The notes beneath the pieces were generated by a model, which saw nothing but the letters and a program-made list of their open reading frames with translations, was not told the DNA's origin and made no database searches. From CAYZJB01 sp964478735 (GTDB lineage Bacteria > CLD3 > SB21): a stretch of DNA of 64,000 nt. The stretch spans positions 11,631 to 75,630 of the forward strand of contig CAYZJB010000005.1 in assembly GCA_964478735.1 (NCBI GenBank), in the 5' to 3' direction. A program made the translations under genes and the position numbers. Positions 18,192 through 26,875 of the stretch are shown here, piece after piece. Numbering within the stretch: the first letter of the stretch is position 1; every line of letters begins with the position of its first letter.

Positions 18192-19341
18192 TCTGATAAC
18201 CGTCACGGCGCTGGTCGCGCAGGACGATACGACCCTGGCCAAGGATGCCATTTACGCACGGCCCTTCATTACCGGCGATCTTCAAAGCAGCCTGTCCGTA
18301 GGCGGGTATTTCGAAGGCAATACGAACTATTTTTCCGAAGACGGGATTTCGGAAGGGTTCTCCATGGAACTCCGGCGCTTCAACGTTTTTCTGTATTCTT
18401 CTCTGCACTCCCGAATCAAATTTTTATCCGAGCTGGAATTCGAACACGGTACGGAAGAAATTGCCATCGAAACCGCCCAACTGGATTTTCAGTTAGATCC
18501 CGCCTTTTCCGTTAAAGCGGGTATTTTACTCGTACCGATCGGGCAGTACAATATCAATCACGATAGCCCGAAATGGGAGTTTGTCGATCGTCCGCTGGTT
18601 ACGACGGAAATCATTCCTTCGACGCTCTCGGACGTGGGATTCGGATTTCACGGGAGGTTTCGCCGCCAGGAATGGACGTTTGCGTATGACGCCGTCGTAG
18701 TCAATGGTCTCGGCGACGGCATTATTCTAAACGACAACGGGAGAACGGATCTGCAGAGCGGTAAACGAGAAGCCGTTTTCGAAGAAGATAACAACGGTTC
18801 CCCCGCGTGGGCGGCCCGGCTCTCCACCCGCTACGGTCGTGTCGGGGAAATCGGACTCTCGATGTACCGCGGCGTCTATAATTCATACAAAATCGAAGGG
18901 GATGCCGTGGATGCGAAACGTCACGTGACGATCTCAGCACTGGATTATTCGCTCTCGTTATGGAAGGCGACCGTCCAAGGAGAAGCGGCGATTGTGAGAC
19001 TCGATGTACCGTCGACGATCCGTGAGTTGTACGGGAACCAGTGGGGCATGTACATTGAGGGAATCTATCCGCTCTGGCAGGGGTGTATCGGTGATTTCGA
19101 GCGCCTGCGCGTCAATGTTAACCTGCGATATGAAACCGTGGATTTCAACACCGGTACGTTCACCGGACTCGGTGCACCAATCAAAGATGACGTATCCGCC
19201 GTCGTTGCAGGGTTCAGCATACGACCTACCGCAACGACGGTGATCAAGGCAAACTACCGGCGCCATTCGATCCGCGATATTCTCGGAAACGCCGCCGTCA
19301 CTCAAGCCGGATTTCAGGTTGGGATCGCGAGCTACTTTTAG
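18160..19341 (+). CDS. porin-like outer-membrane beta-barrel
   Basis: 393 residues with a signal peptide (about residues 1-20), then repeated amphipathic strands (RRFNVFLYSSLHSRIKFLSE, ETAQLDFQLDPAFSVKAGIL, LRVNVNLRYETVDF) ending in a terminal aromatic residue (ASYF), the usual Omp85-recognised C-terminus. The segment around LLVPIGQYNINHDSPKWEFV resembles phosphate/carbohydrate-selective porin-like (OprO/P type) proteins. The solute is unknown. It starts 32 bases inside the Rieske gene, so expression is tied to the two redox proteins. Confidence 0.8.
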   Translation: MKTISRFTFISLITVTALVAQDDTTLAKDAIYARPFITGDLQSSLSVGGYFEGNTNYFSEDGISEGFSMELRRFNVFLYSSLHSRIKFLSELEFEHGTEEIAIETAQLDFQLDPAFSVKAGILLVPIGQYNINHDSPKWEFVDRPLVTTEIIPSTLSDVGFGFHGRFRRQEWTFAYDAVVVNGLGDGIILNDNGRTDLQSGKREAVFEEDNNGSPAWAARLSTRYGRVGEIGLSMYRGVYNSYKIEGDAVDAKRHVTISALDYSLSLWKATVQGEAAIVRLDVPSTIRELYGNQWGMYIEGIYPLWQGCIGDFERLRVNVNLRYETVDFNTGTFTGLGAPIKDDVSAVVAGFSIRPTATTVIKANYRRHSIRDILGNAAVTQAGFQVGIASYF

Positions 19342-19347
19342 AATCGC

Positions 19348-19376
19348 TTGACAGCCAACGGCAAATGGGCTAATAT
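19348..19376 (+). promoter_or_regulatory. sigma70 promoter of tal
   Basis: TTGACA (19348-19353), 17-bp spacer, TAATAT (19371-19376), 32 bases before the tal ATG, starting only 7 bases after the porin stop. Confidence 0.8.
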
Positions 19377-19407
19377 TACGGCATTGCAGATAACCAAGGA
19401 GAATTCC

Positions 19408-20058
19408 ATGAAATTTTTCATCGATACGGCGAATCTGAATGAGATTCGCGAAGCCGCCTCGATGGGCGTACTCGATGGGGTCACGACCAATCCCTCTCTG
19501 GTCGCGAAAGAAAAAGTCGACTTTATCGAATTGCTAAAAGAGATTTGTAAGGTCGTTAACGGCCCCATTTCTGCCGAAGTAGTGAGTACGGACTTCGAGG
19601 GAATGATGAAGGAGGCGTATAATCTTGCGAAAATTCACGAGAATATAACAGTCAAAGTTCCCCTGATCAAATCCGGGCTTCAGGCGTGTAAAAAACTGAC
19701 CTCGGAAGGCATTAAGGTCAACGTGACGCTTTGTTTTTCCCCAAATCAGGCGTTGCTGGCGGCCAAAGCTGGCGCGACGTTCATCAGTCCGTTTGTCGGA
19801 CGGCTGGACGACATCAGTACGAGCGGGATGCAGTTGATCGAAGAAATTGTCACGATGTACGACAATTATGGCTACAAAACCCAGGTGTTGGTCGCGAGCG
19901 TACGGCACCCCATGCATGTCGTAGAGGCCTGCCAGATCGGCGCTCATGTGTGTACGATGCCTTTCAAAGTCATCGACCAGTTGATCCATCACCCACTGAC
20001 GGACATCGGACTGGAAAAATTCTTGGCCGATTGGGAAAAAATGAAGAGCGGGAAGTAA
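19408..20058 (+). CDS. tal: transaldolase (fructose-6-phosphate aldolase-like subfamily)
   Basis: 216 residues, the short transaldolase type of the pentose phosphate pathway. The Schiff-base lysine is Lys83 in NITVKVPL; MKFFIDTANLNEI, GVTTNPSL and the FVGRLDD segment are family signatures. The ATG at 19408 follows AAGGAG and a consensus promoter; the open frame upstream is non-coding. Short members can be either transaldolase or fructose-6-phosphate aldolase, and the sequence alone does not settle it here. Confidence 0.92.
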   Translation: MKFFIDTANLNEIREAASMGVLDGVTTNPSLVAKEKVDFIELLKEICKVVNGPISAEVVSTDFEGMMKEAYNLAKIHENITVKVPLIKSGLQACKKLTSEGIKVNVTLCFSPNQALLAAKAGATFISPFVGRLDDISTSGMQLIEEIVTMYDNYGYKTQVLVASVRHPMHVVEACQIGAHVCTMPFKVIDQLIHHPLTDIGLEKFLADWEKMKSGK

Positions 20059-20081
20059 TTTTACTCTGTTGTACCATTTTT

Positions 20082-20138
20082 GCGTTTGAGAGAAACTTTC
20101 GGAGAACATCATGCGTCTATTCTCTCAAACGCTTTTTT
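20082..20138 (+). terminator. rho-independent terminator after tal, long loop
   Basis: Perfect 13-bp stem GCGTTTGAGAGAA (20082-20094) and TTCTCTCAAACGC (20120-20132) followed by T6. The 25-nt loop is unusually long. It lies between tal and degP. Confidence 0.75.
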
Positions 20139-20154
20139 ATTTGGATGTTAAACC

Positions 20155-21246
20155 ATGAAGCAACTTTTCCTTTTCATTACACTGCTGGTCGTGCCGGGGG
20201 TACATGCCCAGGACGACTTAACGGGGTCGCGACAAAACGCGCTGACGAAGGCAATCCGCAAAGTCTCTCCGGCGGTCGTGGGCATCAATGTCGTGTCCAT
20301 CAAAGAATACACGTACCGAAATCCATTTTTCAACGACGAGTTCTTCAGCCAGTTTTTCCCAAAACAGCGTTATTACGACAAGGTCAAGGGCCTGGGGTCG
20401 GGATTTCTCATTTCCGAGGACGGGTATATTTTGACCAATGAACACGTCGTACTGAACGCCGTAGAAGTCGTCGTCACCCTGACCGACGGGTCGAAGTATC
20501 CCGCGCAGATCGTCGGTATGGACCGTTCCAGCGACATTGCGCTGCTCAAAATCAAACCGGACCGGCGTTTGCCGTTTTTACGATTCGGGGATTCCGATGA
20601 TCTGATCATCGGCGAATGGTCGATAGCGCTGGGCAATCCGTTCGGCCTCTTCGACATCAGCAATAAACCGATCGTTACGGTCGGCGTCATCAGCGCCATC
20701 AATCAGGATTTTGGAGTCGTCGAAGGCAATCACGTGTATCAGGGCATGATCCAGACGGATGCCGCGATCAACGGTGGCAATTCGGGCGGGCCCCTGGTCA
20801 ATGCACTGGGCGAGGTGATCGGTATCAACACGTTTATCTACAGCGGAAATACCAATTCAAAAACCAACATCGGTATCGGTTTCGCCATTCCGATCAATCG
20901 CGTGGCACGAATCCTGGATGACCTGAAGGAAAAAGGCGCAGTGGACCGGAATTTTACCATGGGGTTTAAATATCAGCCCGTGGATCGGATGCTCGCGCAG
21001 TATTTAAAGATGACGGATCCGAAGGGAATCGTGATCTCGGAGATCGCCCGCGGCGGGCCCGCCGATCAAGGCGGCCTTAAAGTAGGGGACGTGATTACAA
21101 AAATTAACGGTCGTACAGTAGCGGGAGAATACGACTTTCAGAAAATCGTACTGGGTGACGACCTGCGCGTCGGTGACGTCGTGAGTCTGGACATCATTCG
21201 TGACGGGAAAGAGTTTACGGTTAGACTGAAACTGTCGCGAAGCTAA
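20155..21246 (+). CDS. HtrA/DegP-type periplasmic serine protease
   Basis: 363 residues with a signal peptide (cleavage near GVHA at about 19-22), a trypsin-like domain and one PDZ domain (about 255-360). The catalytic triad is visible: His97 (LTNEHVV), Asp127 (SSDIALLKI) and Ser210 (GGNSGGPL). One PDZ domain suggests a DegS- or single-PDZ HtrA-like form, but the cleavable signal and absence of a membrane anchor favour a soluble periplasmic protease/chaperone. The ribosome binding site is weak. It converges on the lamin-tail protein gene with a 4-base overlap. Confidence 0.93.
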   Translation: MKQLFLFITLLVVPGVHAQDDLTGSRQNALTKAIRKVSPAVVGINVVSIKEYTYRNPFFNDEFFSQFFPKQRYYDKVKGLGSGFLISEDGYILTNEHVVLNAVEVVVTLTDGSKYPAQIVGMDRSSDIALLKIKPDRRLPFLRFGDSDDLIIGEWSIALGNPFGLFDISNKPIVTVGVISAINQDFGVVEGNHVYQGMIQTDAAINGGNSGGPLVNALGEVIGINTFIYSGNTNSKTNIGIGFAIPINRVARILDDLKEKGAVDRNFTMGFKYQPVDRMLAQYLKMTDPKGIVISEIARGGPADQGGLKVGDVITKINGRTVAGEYDFQKIVLGDDLRVGDVVSLDIIRDGKEFTVRLKLSRS

Positions 21247-24200
21247 AGCCGCTTGCCGAGAACGACGGTTTGTTTAGCCGTCTTGTGAAAACCGGGCGTT
21301 TCGGAAATGGCTTCTACAAATACGATATAGATGCCCATCCGGGCCATGGTTCCTTCCTTGGTGCGTCCGTCCCACGTGATTTCGCGGTGTGATCCCGACG
21401 GGGAGTTATTCAGAAGCGTCCGGATCAAACGTCCATGGTTATCGTAAATCCGGACCGTCAATCGCGACTGCGATATCGGAATATCGATGCGTATCGTCGT
21501 TGCCGCCTGAACGTCGTGTAAAAATGGATTCGGTGTTGCAGAAATTCTAATTCGAGATGATAGAGTCTCGGAAAAAATACTGTTGATCCGACCCGGTGTT
21601 CCCCCTTCCACAAAGACACAGGACCCCCAATTGTTTCCGTCATTACTTGTGCCGCCCGGGCGAATCCGTTCGAGCGAGAATCCGTCAGACCCGCCCCACT
21701 GAGGCTGATAATTGATGCTGTCGATTGTCGTTCCAATCAGGTCGCGTAAGACGACGGCGCTGCCATTGTTGTTTAACGATGAGAGGCCGGTTGCGGGTTT
21801 GACGATCGAACCGGCCGGTGAGTTGAACCGACTCGGCAGAATACCGGTGTTGGTGAAAACCAGATAAGCGCCGGGCGCAATCATCAAATCGGCTGTCGAA
21901 AGGATCGCACGTGAATTGCCGATATCGAGACTCCAATTGAGCAGATTTTGAGTGGAATCGCTTACGTTCAGAATCTCGATGTACTCGGCCTCCCCGGAAA
22001 GTGGGGCATACATGATTTCATTGATGATCACACTGCCCGGTGAAAAGGCCGTGACGCCAAGGAGGCTGTTGGCCTGTCCGGCTGTATGTCCACCGTTCGC
22101 CAGACTAGCATTCCAGTTGGACGCATCGGTAGACGGTTCATCCACGCTGTATCGTTCGATACTGACGGCTTTTCGGCCTCCCCAGCCGGGATAGTACCGC
22201 AAACTGTCAACGGTTGCACCGATCCCATCGCGTAAAACCACGTCATCGCTGTCGTTGTTCAACGACGGCATTCCGGAAATAAAAATAATCAGCGAGTCCG
22301 GCAGACTGAGTTTTCCTGTAATTGCGGTATCCCCGGAGAGCACTCGATACGTCCCGGATGCCATCCAGGCATCGACCGGAGTGATCGTTTTGGAAGATGT
22401 TTGATCGCGGACCGTCCAGTTTTTTAAGTTGACCGGAACGTTTGAACGGTTTGTAATTTCGATAAATTCGGATTGATCGGTTCCGGGGTCGGCGAGAATT
22501 TCGTTGATCACGACAGAGGCTGCGGCCACGCGAAAGATGATCGTAGCAATGGCTTCATTGTTTTCCGCTCTTTCATCGACGGCATAATCGATAACGATCC
22601 ACAGACGCACGGAATCGGGCGCCGTGCCGGGAGTCGGCCACACGAGGTCGATCGTCGTAGTGGCTCCGGAAGAAAGAGCCGCCATATTTACTGAATCCAC
22701 TCGCTCGGACATGTCCCGAAGGCCGTCATTATCAGTATCGGCAAAAAGAATTACCGTCGACGGCGTGGACGCCATCAATCCAAGGTTGTGAATCGCGACG
22801 GAAATGGTCGTGACCCGGCCTTTTTCGGGGAATGTCGGCGAGATGGCGATGTCTTCCGAAAAAACGGCGAGGTCATTGGGGACAGGAGAGATGGAATTGA
22901 CGAATCCCGGCGTGGCACCGGCAGCATTTATGGATGTCGACCAGTTGTCCGAATAGGTAGACAGTGAATCGGTATGGCGCCGTTCCAATGAGCGACCGCT
23001 CGCGCCTCCCCAGTCGTCCAAGTATTGAAGGCTATCGCTCGGAATTCCAAGGCTGTCGAAGAGGCCGACCAAGTCGCCGGAATTGTTCAACGTCGGAAAA
23101 TTGGAAAAGAAAATCCGATGACCGGGAGCAGAAGGGAATTGACCTAAAAACGCCACTGAGTCTTTACCGATCACCGCGAATTCACCCGGAGCGAGAAGAA
23201 AATTTGTACTCGTTATCGTTCTTTTGCTTGCAAATGCCGTCTGGTCCGAATTCCCGTCCGCAACTTGCCAATTTCGTAAATCGAGGGTATCGGTCGACCG
23301 ATTATATATCTCGACCCATTCCGATTGTCCGGTGGCCGCATTGTAGTAGATTTCGTTGACGACGAGACTCCGGGGCCGAATTCCGATTCTAAGCGTCGAG
23401 GTCCGCTGATCATTTCCGGCGAATTCATCCGGAGAGGGTAGGACCGTGGGCCCGTCAAGACTGGCGATGACCGCGTAGAATCGGTATTCCAGATCGAAGA
23501 TTGTGCCCAAAACTTCAATGGAATCGCCGGAGGGTAAGGAAGCGCTAACGGTAATGCTGTCTTCGATCTCCGCTTGTTCGGGGATCGAATTCATGTTACG
23601 ATCGTCGTAGAAGCGGACCGTGAAGCTGCTGACGGCGGTCAAACCGTTGTTCGTCACGACGGCACGTACGGCTACGGAATCGCCAGCAGACGGGATTGCC
23701 GGGGAAAACGATAATGCCGTCGAGGACAACGACAGGTCAAATTGCGGAACGGTGGTGACGGAATCACGCCGCCGGTTATTATTTACAATCGTATCCGCCG
23801 CCGGTAAAACACCGGATTCGCGAAGGCTTGCGATAAAATAATGAGTCCCGATCGGAAGCGTTGCGGATGTGACCGATAAAATAACGGAGTCCAGCCGTGC
23901 GAGAGTCGGGACGTTTGTGCTGTCGAGAATTTCAGAATCATCCGGGATTCCATCGCGGTTGGCGTCGGCGTAAAAGACAAGGACGCCGCTTTCGACTGAC
24001 CGGATTCCCGTATTTTTGACGAGTGCGTCAATACTGACGGCCGTACCGCTCGGCGGAGAAGGCGGGTTGAATGTGATATTGGCAACGTTGAGATCGAGTG
24101 TCGGCGGCGCTCCGGGCGTGCCATACAAAAGCACACTGTTGGTCCAATTGCCGACGGCAGAATTAGGAGTTAATGAAATGTTCTCGTCGGCATACCCTTC

Positions 24201-24668
24201 CTGATTGTCGATCGAGTATTGATATGCCGAAAGAGTATCCCGATTGACTGCGGCGGGTTTGATTAAAATAATTCTTTCCGCGGTGGAATTATTGAGTCCG
24301 CCGTTTCCAAACGTCGTCCCGGAAATTTTCAGAATCCGGGCGGTGTCGGGGATGATCGAACTGTAAAGGCCGGTAAGTAGGCTGTAATCCGCATCCAAAA
24401 CAATTCCAAACTGCCCGGGATAAAGCAAGAGCCCTTCACCTGCCGATACGATCTTGTCGGAATCATTTCCGCCTGCATTATCGGAAATGATCCAATTGGT
24501 CAAATCGTACGTTTGAGTCTTGCTATAGTTGAAAATTTCGACGTATTCATCCGTGGATTCGTTGTCCAATGGGTCAAACATGACCTCTGTAATCGTGACG
24601 CTGTCCGTCTGGGCGGCCAGGGTAGTTCCCTGAAGAAGTATCGCTACGATCAGGCGTTTCATGGTCAC
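21243..24668 (-). CDS. large secreted lamin-tail/CARDB repeat protein
   Basis: 1141 residues with a signal peptide (about 1-20). Four lamin-tail (LTD) domains are recognisable by the pattern xxITEV/VNEIxxxP...EYVEIxNxS...L.NW, starting near residues 25, 435, 722 and 880. Three CARDB-like domains (DLNVANITF, DLSLSSTALSF, DLAVFSEDIAIS starts) lie near 192, 310 and 608. The C-terminal ~90 residues are a FlgD-like Ig domain (VRIYDNHGRLIRTLL...REITWDG...GIYIVFVEA) of the kind used as a sorting or anchoring tail in this group of bacteria. No catalytic domain is visible; a surface or adhesion role is inferred. Its start overlaps the LpoA-like gene by 4 bases. Confidence 0.85.
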   Translation of the reverse strand: MTMKRLIVAILLQGTTLAAQTDSVTITEVMFDPLDNESTDEYVEIFNYSKTQTYDLTNWIISDNAGGNDSDKIVSAGEGLLLYPGQFGIVLDADYSLLTGLYSSIIPDTARILKISGTTFGNGGLNNSTAERIILIKPAAVNRDTLSAYQYSIDNQEGYADENISLTPNSAVGNWTNSVLLYGTPGAPPTLDLNVANITFNPPSPPSGTAVSIDALVKNTGIRSVESGVLVFYADANRDGIPDDSEILDSTNVPTLARLDSVILSVTSATLPIGTHYFIASLRESGVLPAADTIVNNNRRRDSVTTVPQFDLSLSSTALSFSPAIPSAGDSVAVRAVVTNNGLTAVSSFTVRFYDDRNMNSIPEQAEIEDSITVSASLPSGDSIEVLGTIFDLEYRFYAVIASLDGPTVLPSPDEFAGNDQRTSTLRIGIRPRSLVVNEIYYNAATGQSEWVEIYNRSTDTLDLRNWQVADGNSDQTAFASKRTITSTNFLLAPGEFAVIGKDSVAFLGQFPSAPGHRIFFSNFPTLNNSGDLVGLFDSLGIPSDSLQYLDDWGGASGRSLERRHTDSLSTYSDNWSTSINAAGATPGFVNSISPVPNDLAVFSEDIAISPTFPEKGRVTTISVAIHNLGLMASTPSTVILFADTDNDGLRDMSERVDSVNMAALSSGATTTIDLVWPTPGTAPDSVRLWIVIDYAVDERAENNEAIATIIFRVAAASVVINEILADPGTDQSEFIEITNRSNVPVNLKNWTVRDQTSSKTITPVDAWMASGTYRVLSGDTAITGKLSLPDSLIIFISGMPSLNNDSDDVVLRDGIGATVDSLRYYPGWGGRKAVSIERYSVDEPSTDASNWNASLANGGHTAGQANSLLGVTAFSPGSVIINEIMYAPLSGEAEYIEILNVSDSTQNLLNWSLDIGNSRAILSTADLMIAPGAYLVFTNTGILPSRFNSPAGSIVKPATGLSSLNNNGSAVVLRDLIGTTIDSINYQPQWGGSDGFSLERIRPGGTSNDGNNWGSCVFVEGGTPGRINSIFSETLSSRIRISATPNPFLHDVQAATTIRIDIPISQSRLTVRIYDNHGRLIRTLLNNSPSGSHREITWDGRTKEGTMARMGIYIVFVEAISETPGFHKTAKQTVVLGKRL

Positions 24669-26431
24669 TGGAGGCGGTGAAGGGCGCCGTCTTTGAATTG
24701 AAGGATGTGGATGGAGGAATTGGCCCCGTGCCTGGGAGATAGCGTGATGTCGTTATGCAGGCCCTTTTTTTGAATACCCTGTCGAAGAGCGCGTGCCATA
24801 CGGTCCGACGTCGTCGCTCCGTCCGCTACGAGGGAGGTAATGACCTGCGCGAGATCGTATCCGTAATACGATTCCTTTGATGGGTCGCGCCCGAACATCT
24901 GGGCATAACGCCGGTTAAACGCCTTCACGTCCTCGCGTCCGGGATCGATGAAATACTCCGAGACCATGATGGCCCCTTTCACGTAGGGCTGGTGAAGACG
25001 CAGTTCATTCAAATCAACCCACGAATCTTCGCCGAGAAAAGTCGCCTGGATATTGTAAAATGCCATTTGCGGCGCGATATACTTGATGTCATCGGTGTAG
25101 ATCGGAAGAAAAATGGCGTCGAGTTGCAGCGGCGTGGCATGGTCCTGCCCGTCTTCTTCGGCGGCCGGATAGTAAACGTTGTACAACGAGTCGATTTGTT
25201 TTAAGGACATCGTTGCCGCGTTTCGATGAATACGGTCGAGCAGTCCCCGTTTTCGGATCTGCAGCAGTTGTGCCCGAAAATCGACGGTATTGTCGTAAAA
25301 GCGCTCATTGGCGACGATCCGTCCACCCTTTTTTTGTATCACGTCGGCAAACCGGTTTGCTGCGCTTTCGCCGTACGGATCCGAAGGAGCAAGAATGGCG
25401 AACGTCTTGAACTTAAGACGTTCCGTCACATACGTTGCAAGCTGATCGGTACGGTCGAGTAAAGGCGTATTCGCCTGATAGACGAACGATCCGATATCGG
25501 TTAAACCCGATTTCGTTGCCGTTGGAGAGATGACGGGAATCCGGGCTTTCTGAAAGATTGCGGCGGCTGCGGCCATCATCTGGCTTTCGGCCGGACCAAT
25601 GACCAGGGCGATATCATCGGCTTCCGCGATTGCCTGAGCCGCCTGAACGCTCCGGACGATGTCAGATTGATCGTCAAAGGTCAATAATTCGATCGCTGGA
25701 TTGTTGTTCCTGTTGAATTCTCGGAAAGCCAGCGTTGTTCCCTCCAAGATATGGCGGCCAACGTCACTCATGGGTCCAGACAGGGAAACGATGATAGCGA
25801 CTTTGACCGGCGTCGGTTCGACGGATTTAGCCCGATCGAGTACGTCTTGAATATGGCGTTGAATCTTTTTTTCACGTGCAGGGATCGAGCGAAGTAATGC
25901 AATGGCTTCGCCCGGACGGCCGTGATCCAGCAGACGCTCGGCGAGAGCGATAGGAATGGCTGCATCCTCCAGCGAATCGGCCAGTATACGCAGATGCGGG
26001 TATGGGATGGCGTTCCGGTACAATTCGGTTTTCAATATTTCGGCTTCACGTAACGATTTATTCTGAGTAGCGTTGCCGGCTTCCGCCATGAGCTGTCGAA
26101 CCGTCTCGACGTAGTCGCCCAGATAAAAAGCGCTGCGTGCGGCCAGCAGACGGCCTGCACCGCGATGCCGACTTTCGCCGAAGCGGTCGACAAGTGTTGC
26201 CGCATACTGATGGGCATCACGGTAATCGGTGTACTGATAGGCAATCTGGGAAAGCAACAGCAATGCAGCCGTATTATTTTCCGGCTCACGATCCTCCAAG
26301 AAGACGTTGAGAGCGGTCCGGTAAGCCTGGTCCTTTTGTCCGGCCTGATACTGCTTCAGAGCATCCGCAAACGTCTGGCTCACCGCCTGTTGCAAGGGGA
26401 GTAGAAGGCCGAAAAAGGTTAGTATTTTCAT
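24665..26431 (-). CDS. LpoA-like/periplasmic-binding-fold protein with N-terminal TPR region
   Basis: 588 residues from the ATG at 26431, which begins a signal peptide (MKILTFFGLLLPLQQAVSQ); the open frame upstream overlaps the promoter region and is not used. Residues 20-220 are helical TPR-like. From about 225 a type I periplasmic-binding domain of the Leu/Ile/Val class follows (KVAIIVSLSGPMSDVGRHILEG, then LVIGPAESQMMAAAA and PVISPTATKSGL). This architecture matches penicillin-binding-protein activators such as LpoA, but no transporter genes accompany it and ligand binding is unproven. It precedes the lamin-tail gene in a two-gene operon. Confidence 0.8.
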   Translation of the reverse strand: MKILTFFGLLLPLQQAVSQTFADALKQYQAGQKDQAYRTALNVFLEDREPENNTAALLLLSQIAYQYTDYRDAHQYAATLVDRFGESRHRGAGRLLAARSAFYLGDYVETVRQLMAEAGNATQNKSLREAEILKTELYRNAIPYPHLRILADSLEDAAIPIALAERLLDHGRPGEAIALLRSIPAREKKIQRHIQDVLDRAKSVEPTPVKVAIIVSLSGPMSDVGRHILEGTTLAFREFNRNNNPAIELLTFDDQSDIVRSVQAAQAIAEADDIALVIGPAESQMMAAAAAIFQKARIPVISPTATKSGLTDIGSFVYQANTPLLDRTDQLATYVTERLKFKTFAILAPSDPYGESAANRFADVIQKKGGRIVANERFYDNTVDFRAQLLQIRKRGLLDRIHRNAATMSLKQIDSLYNVYYPAAEEDGQDHATPLQLDAIFLPIYTDDIKYIAPQMAFYNIQATFLGEDSWVDLNELRLHQPYVKGAIMVSEYFIDPGREDVKAFNRRYAQMFGRDPSKESYYGYDLAQVITSLVADGATTSDRMARALRQGIQKKGLHNDITLSPRHGANSSIHILQFKDGALHRLQ

Positions 26432-26520
26432 GAAATGCGAGGTACTGTTTTGATGGCAAAAATATATTGGTCGAATTCCCTTAATCCAATAGAAATAGAC
26501 ATTAAAAGAAAAAAAATCGT

Positions 26521-26548
26521 TTGACAAAAGGAGTTTTGTTTCTATATT
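26521..26548 (+). promoter_or_regulatory. sigma70 promoter of rpsT
   Basis: TTGACA (26521-26526), 16-bp spacer, TATATT (26543-26548), 60 bases before the rpsT ATG; ribosome binding site AAGGAG follows at about 26597. Confidence 0.8.
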
Positions 26549-26608
26549 GCCCGCCCATGTTGGTAAGTTTGACATAAAAAATAAAATATAATTCAGAAGG
26601 AGTTTTCA

Positions 26609-26863
26609 ATGCCGAGTCATAAGTCTGCCGAAGAGCGCGTGCGGCGGAATGAGCGAGATCAAAACAAAAATCGCCATTATAAAAAGAAAATGAAGGACGC
26701 TTTGAAAGACGTTCTCAATGCCGGCGACAAAAAAGCCGCGACGGAAAAGCTATCGCAGTTCAGTTCCCTGATGGACAAAATGGTATCCAAGGGAATCATC
26801 AACAAGAACAAATCGGCTCGTTACAAGTCACGTATGGCCACCAAAGTAGCTGCAAAAGCGTAA
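26609..26863 (+). CDS. rpsT: 30S ribosomal protein S20
   Basis: 84 residues, very basic and helical, with the S20 features of a Lys/Arg-rich N-terminus (SAEERVRRNERDQNKNRHYK) and the C-terminal KGIINKNKSARYKSRM segment. It binds 16S rRNA near the 5' domain in the small subunit. A consensus promoter and a good AAGGAG site precede it, so it is a monocistronic gene. The convergent murE stop lies 13 bases downstream. Confidence 0.97.
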   Translation: MPSHKSAEERVRRNERDQNKNRHYKKKMKDALKDVLNAGDKKAATEKLSQFSSLMDKMVSKGIINKNKSARYKSRMATKVAAKA

Positions 26864-26875
26864 ATCAAGACACGT

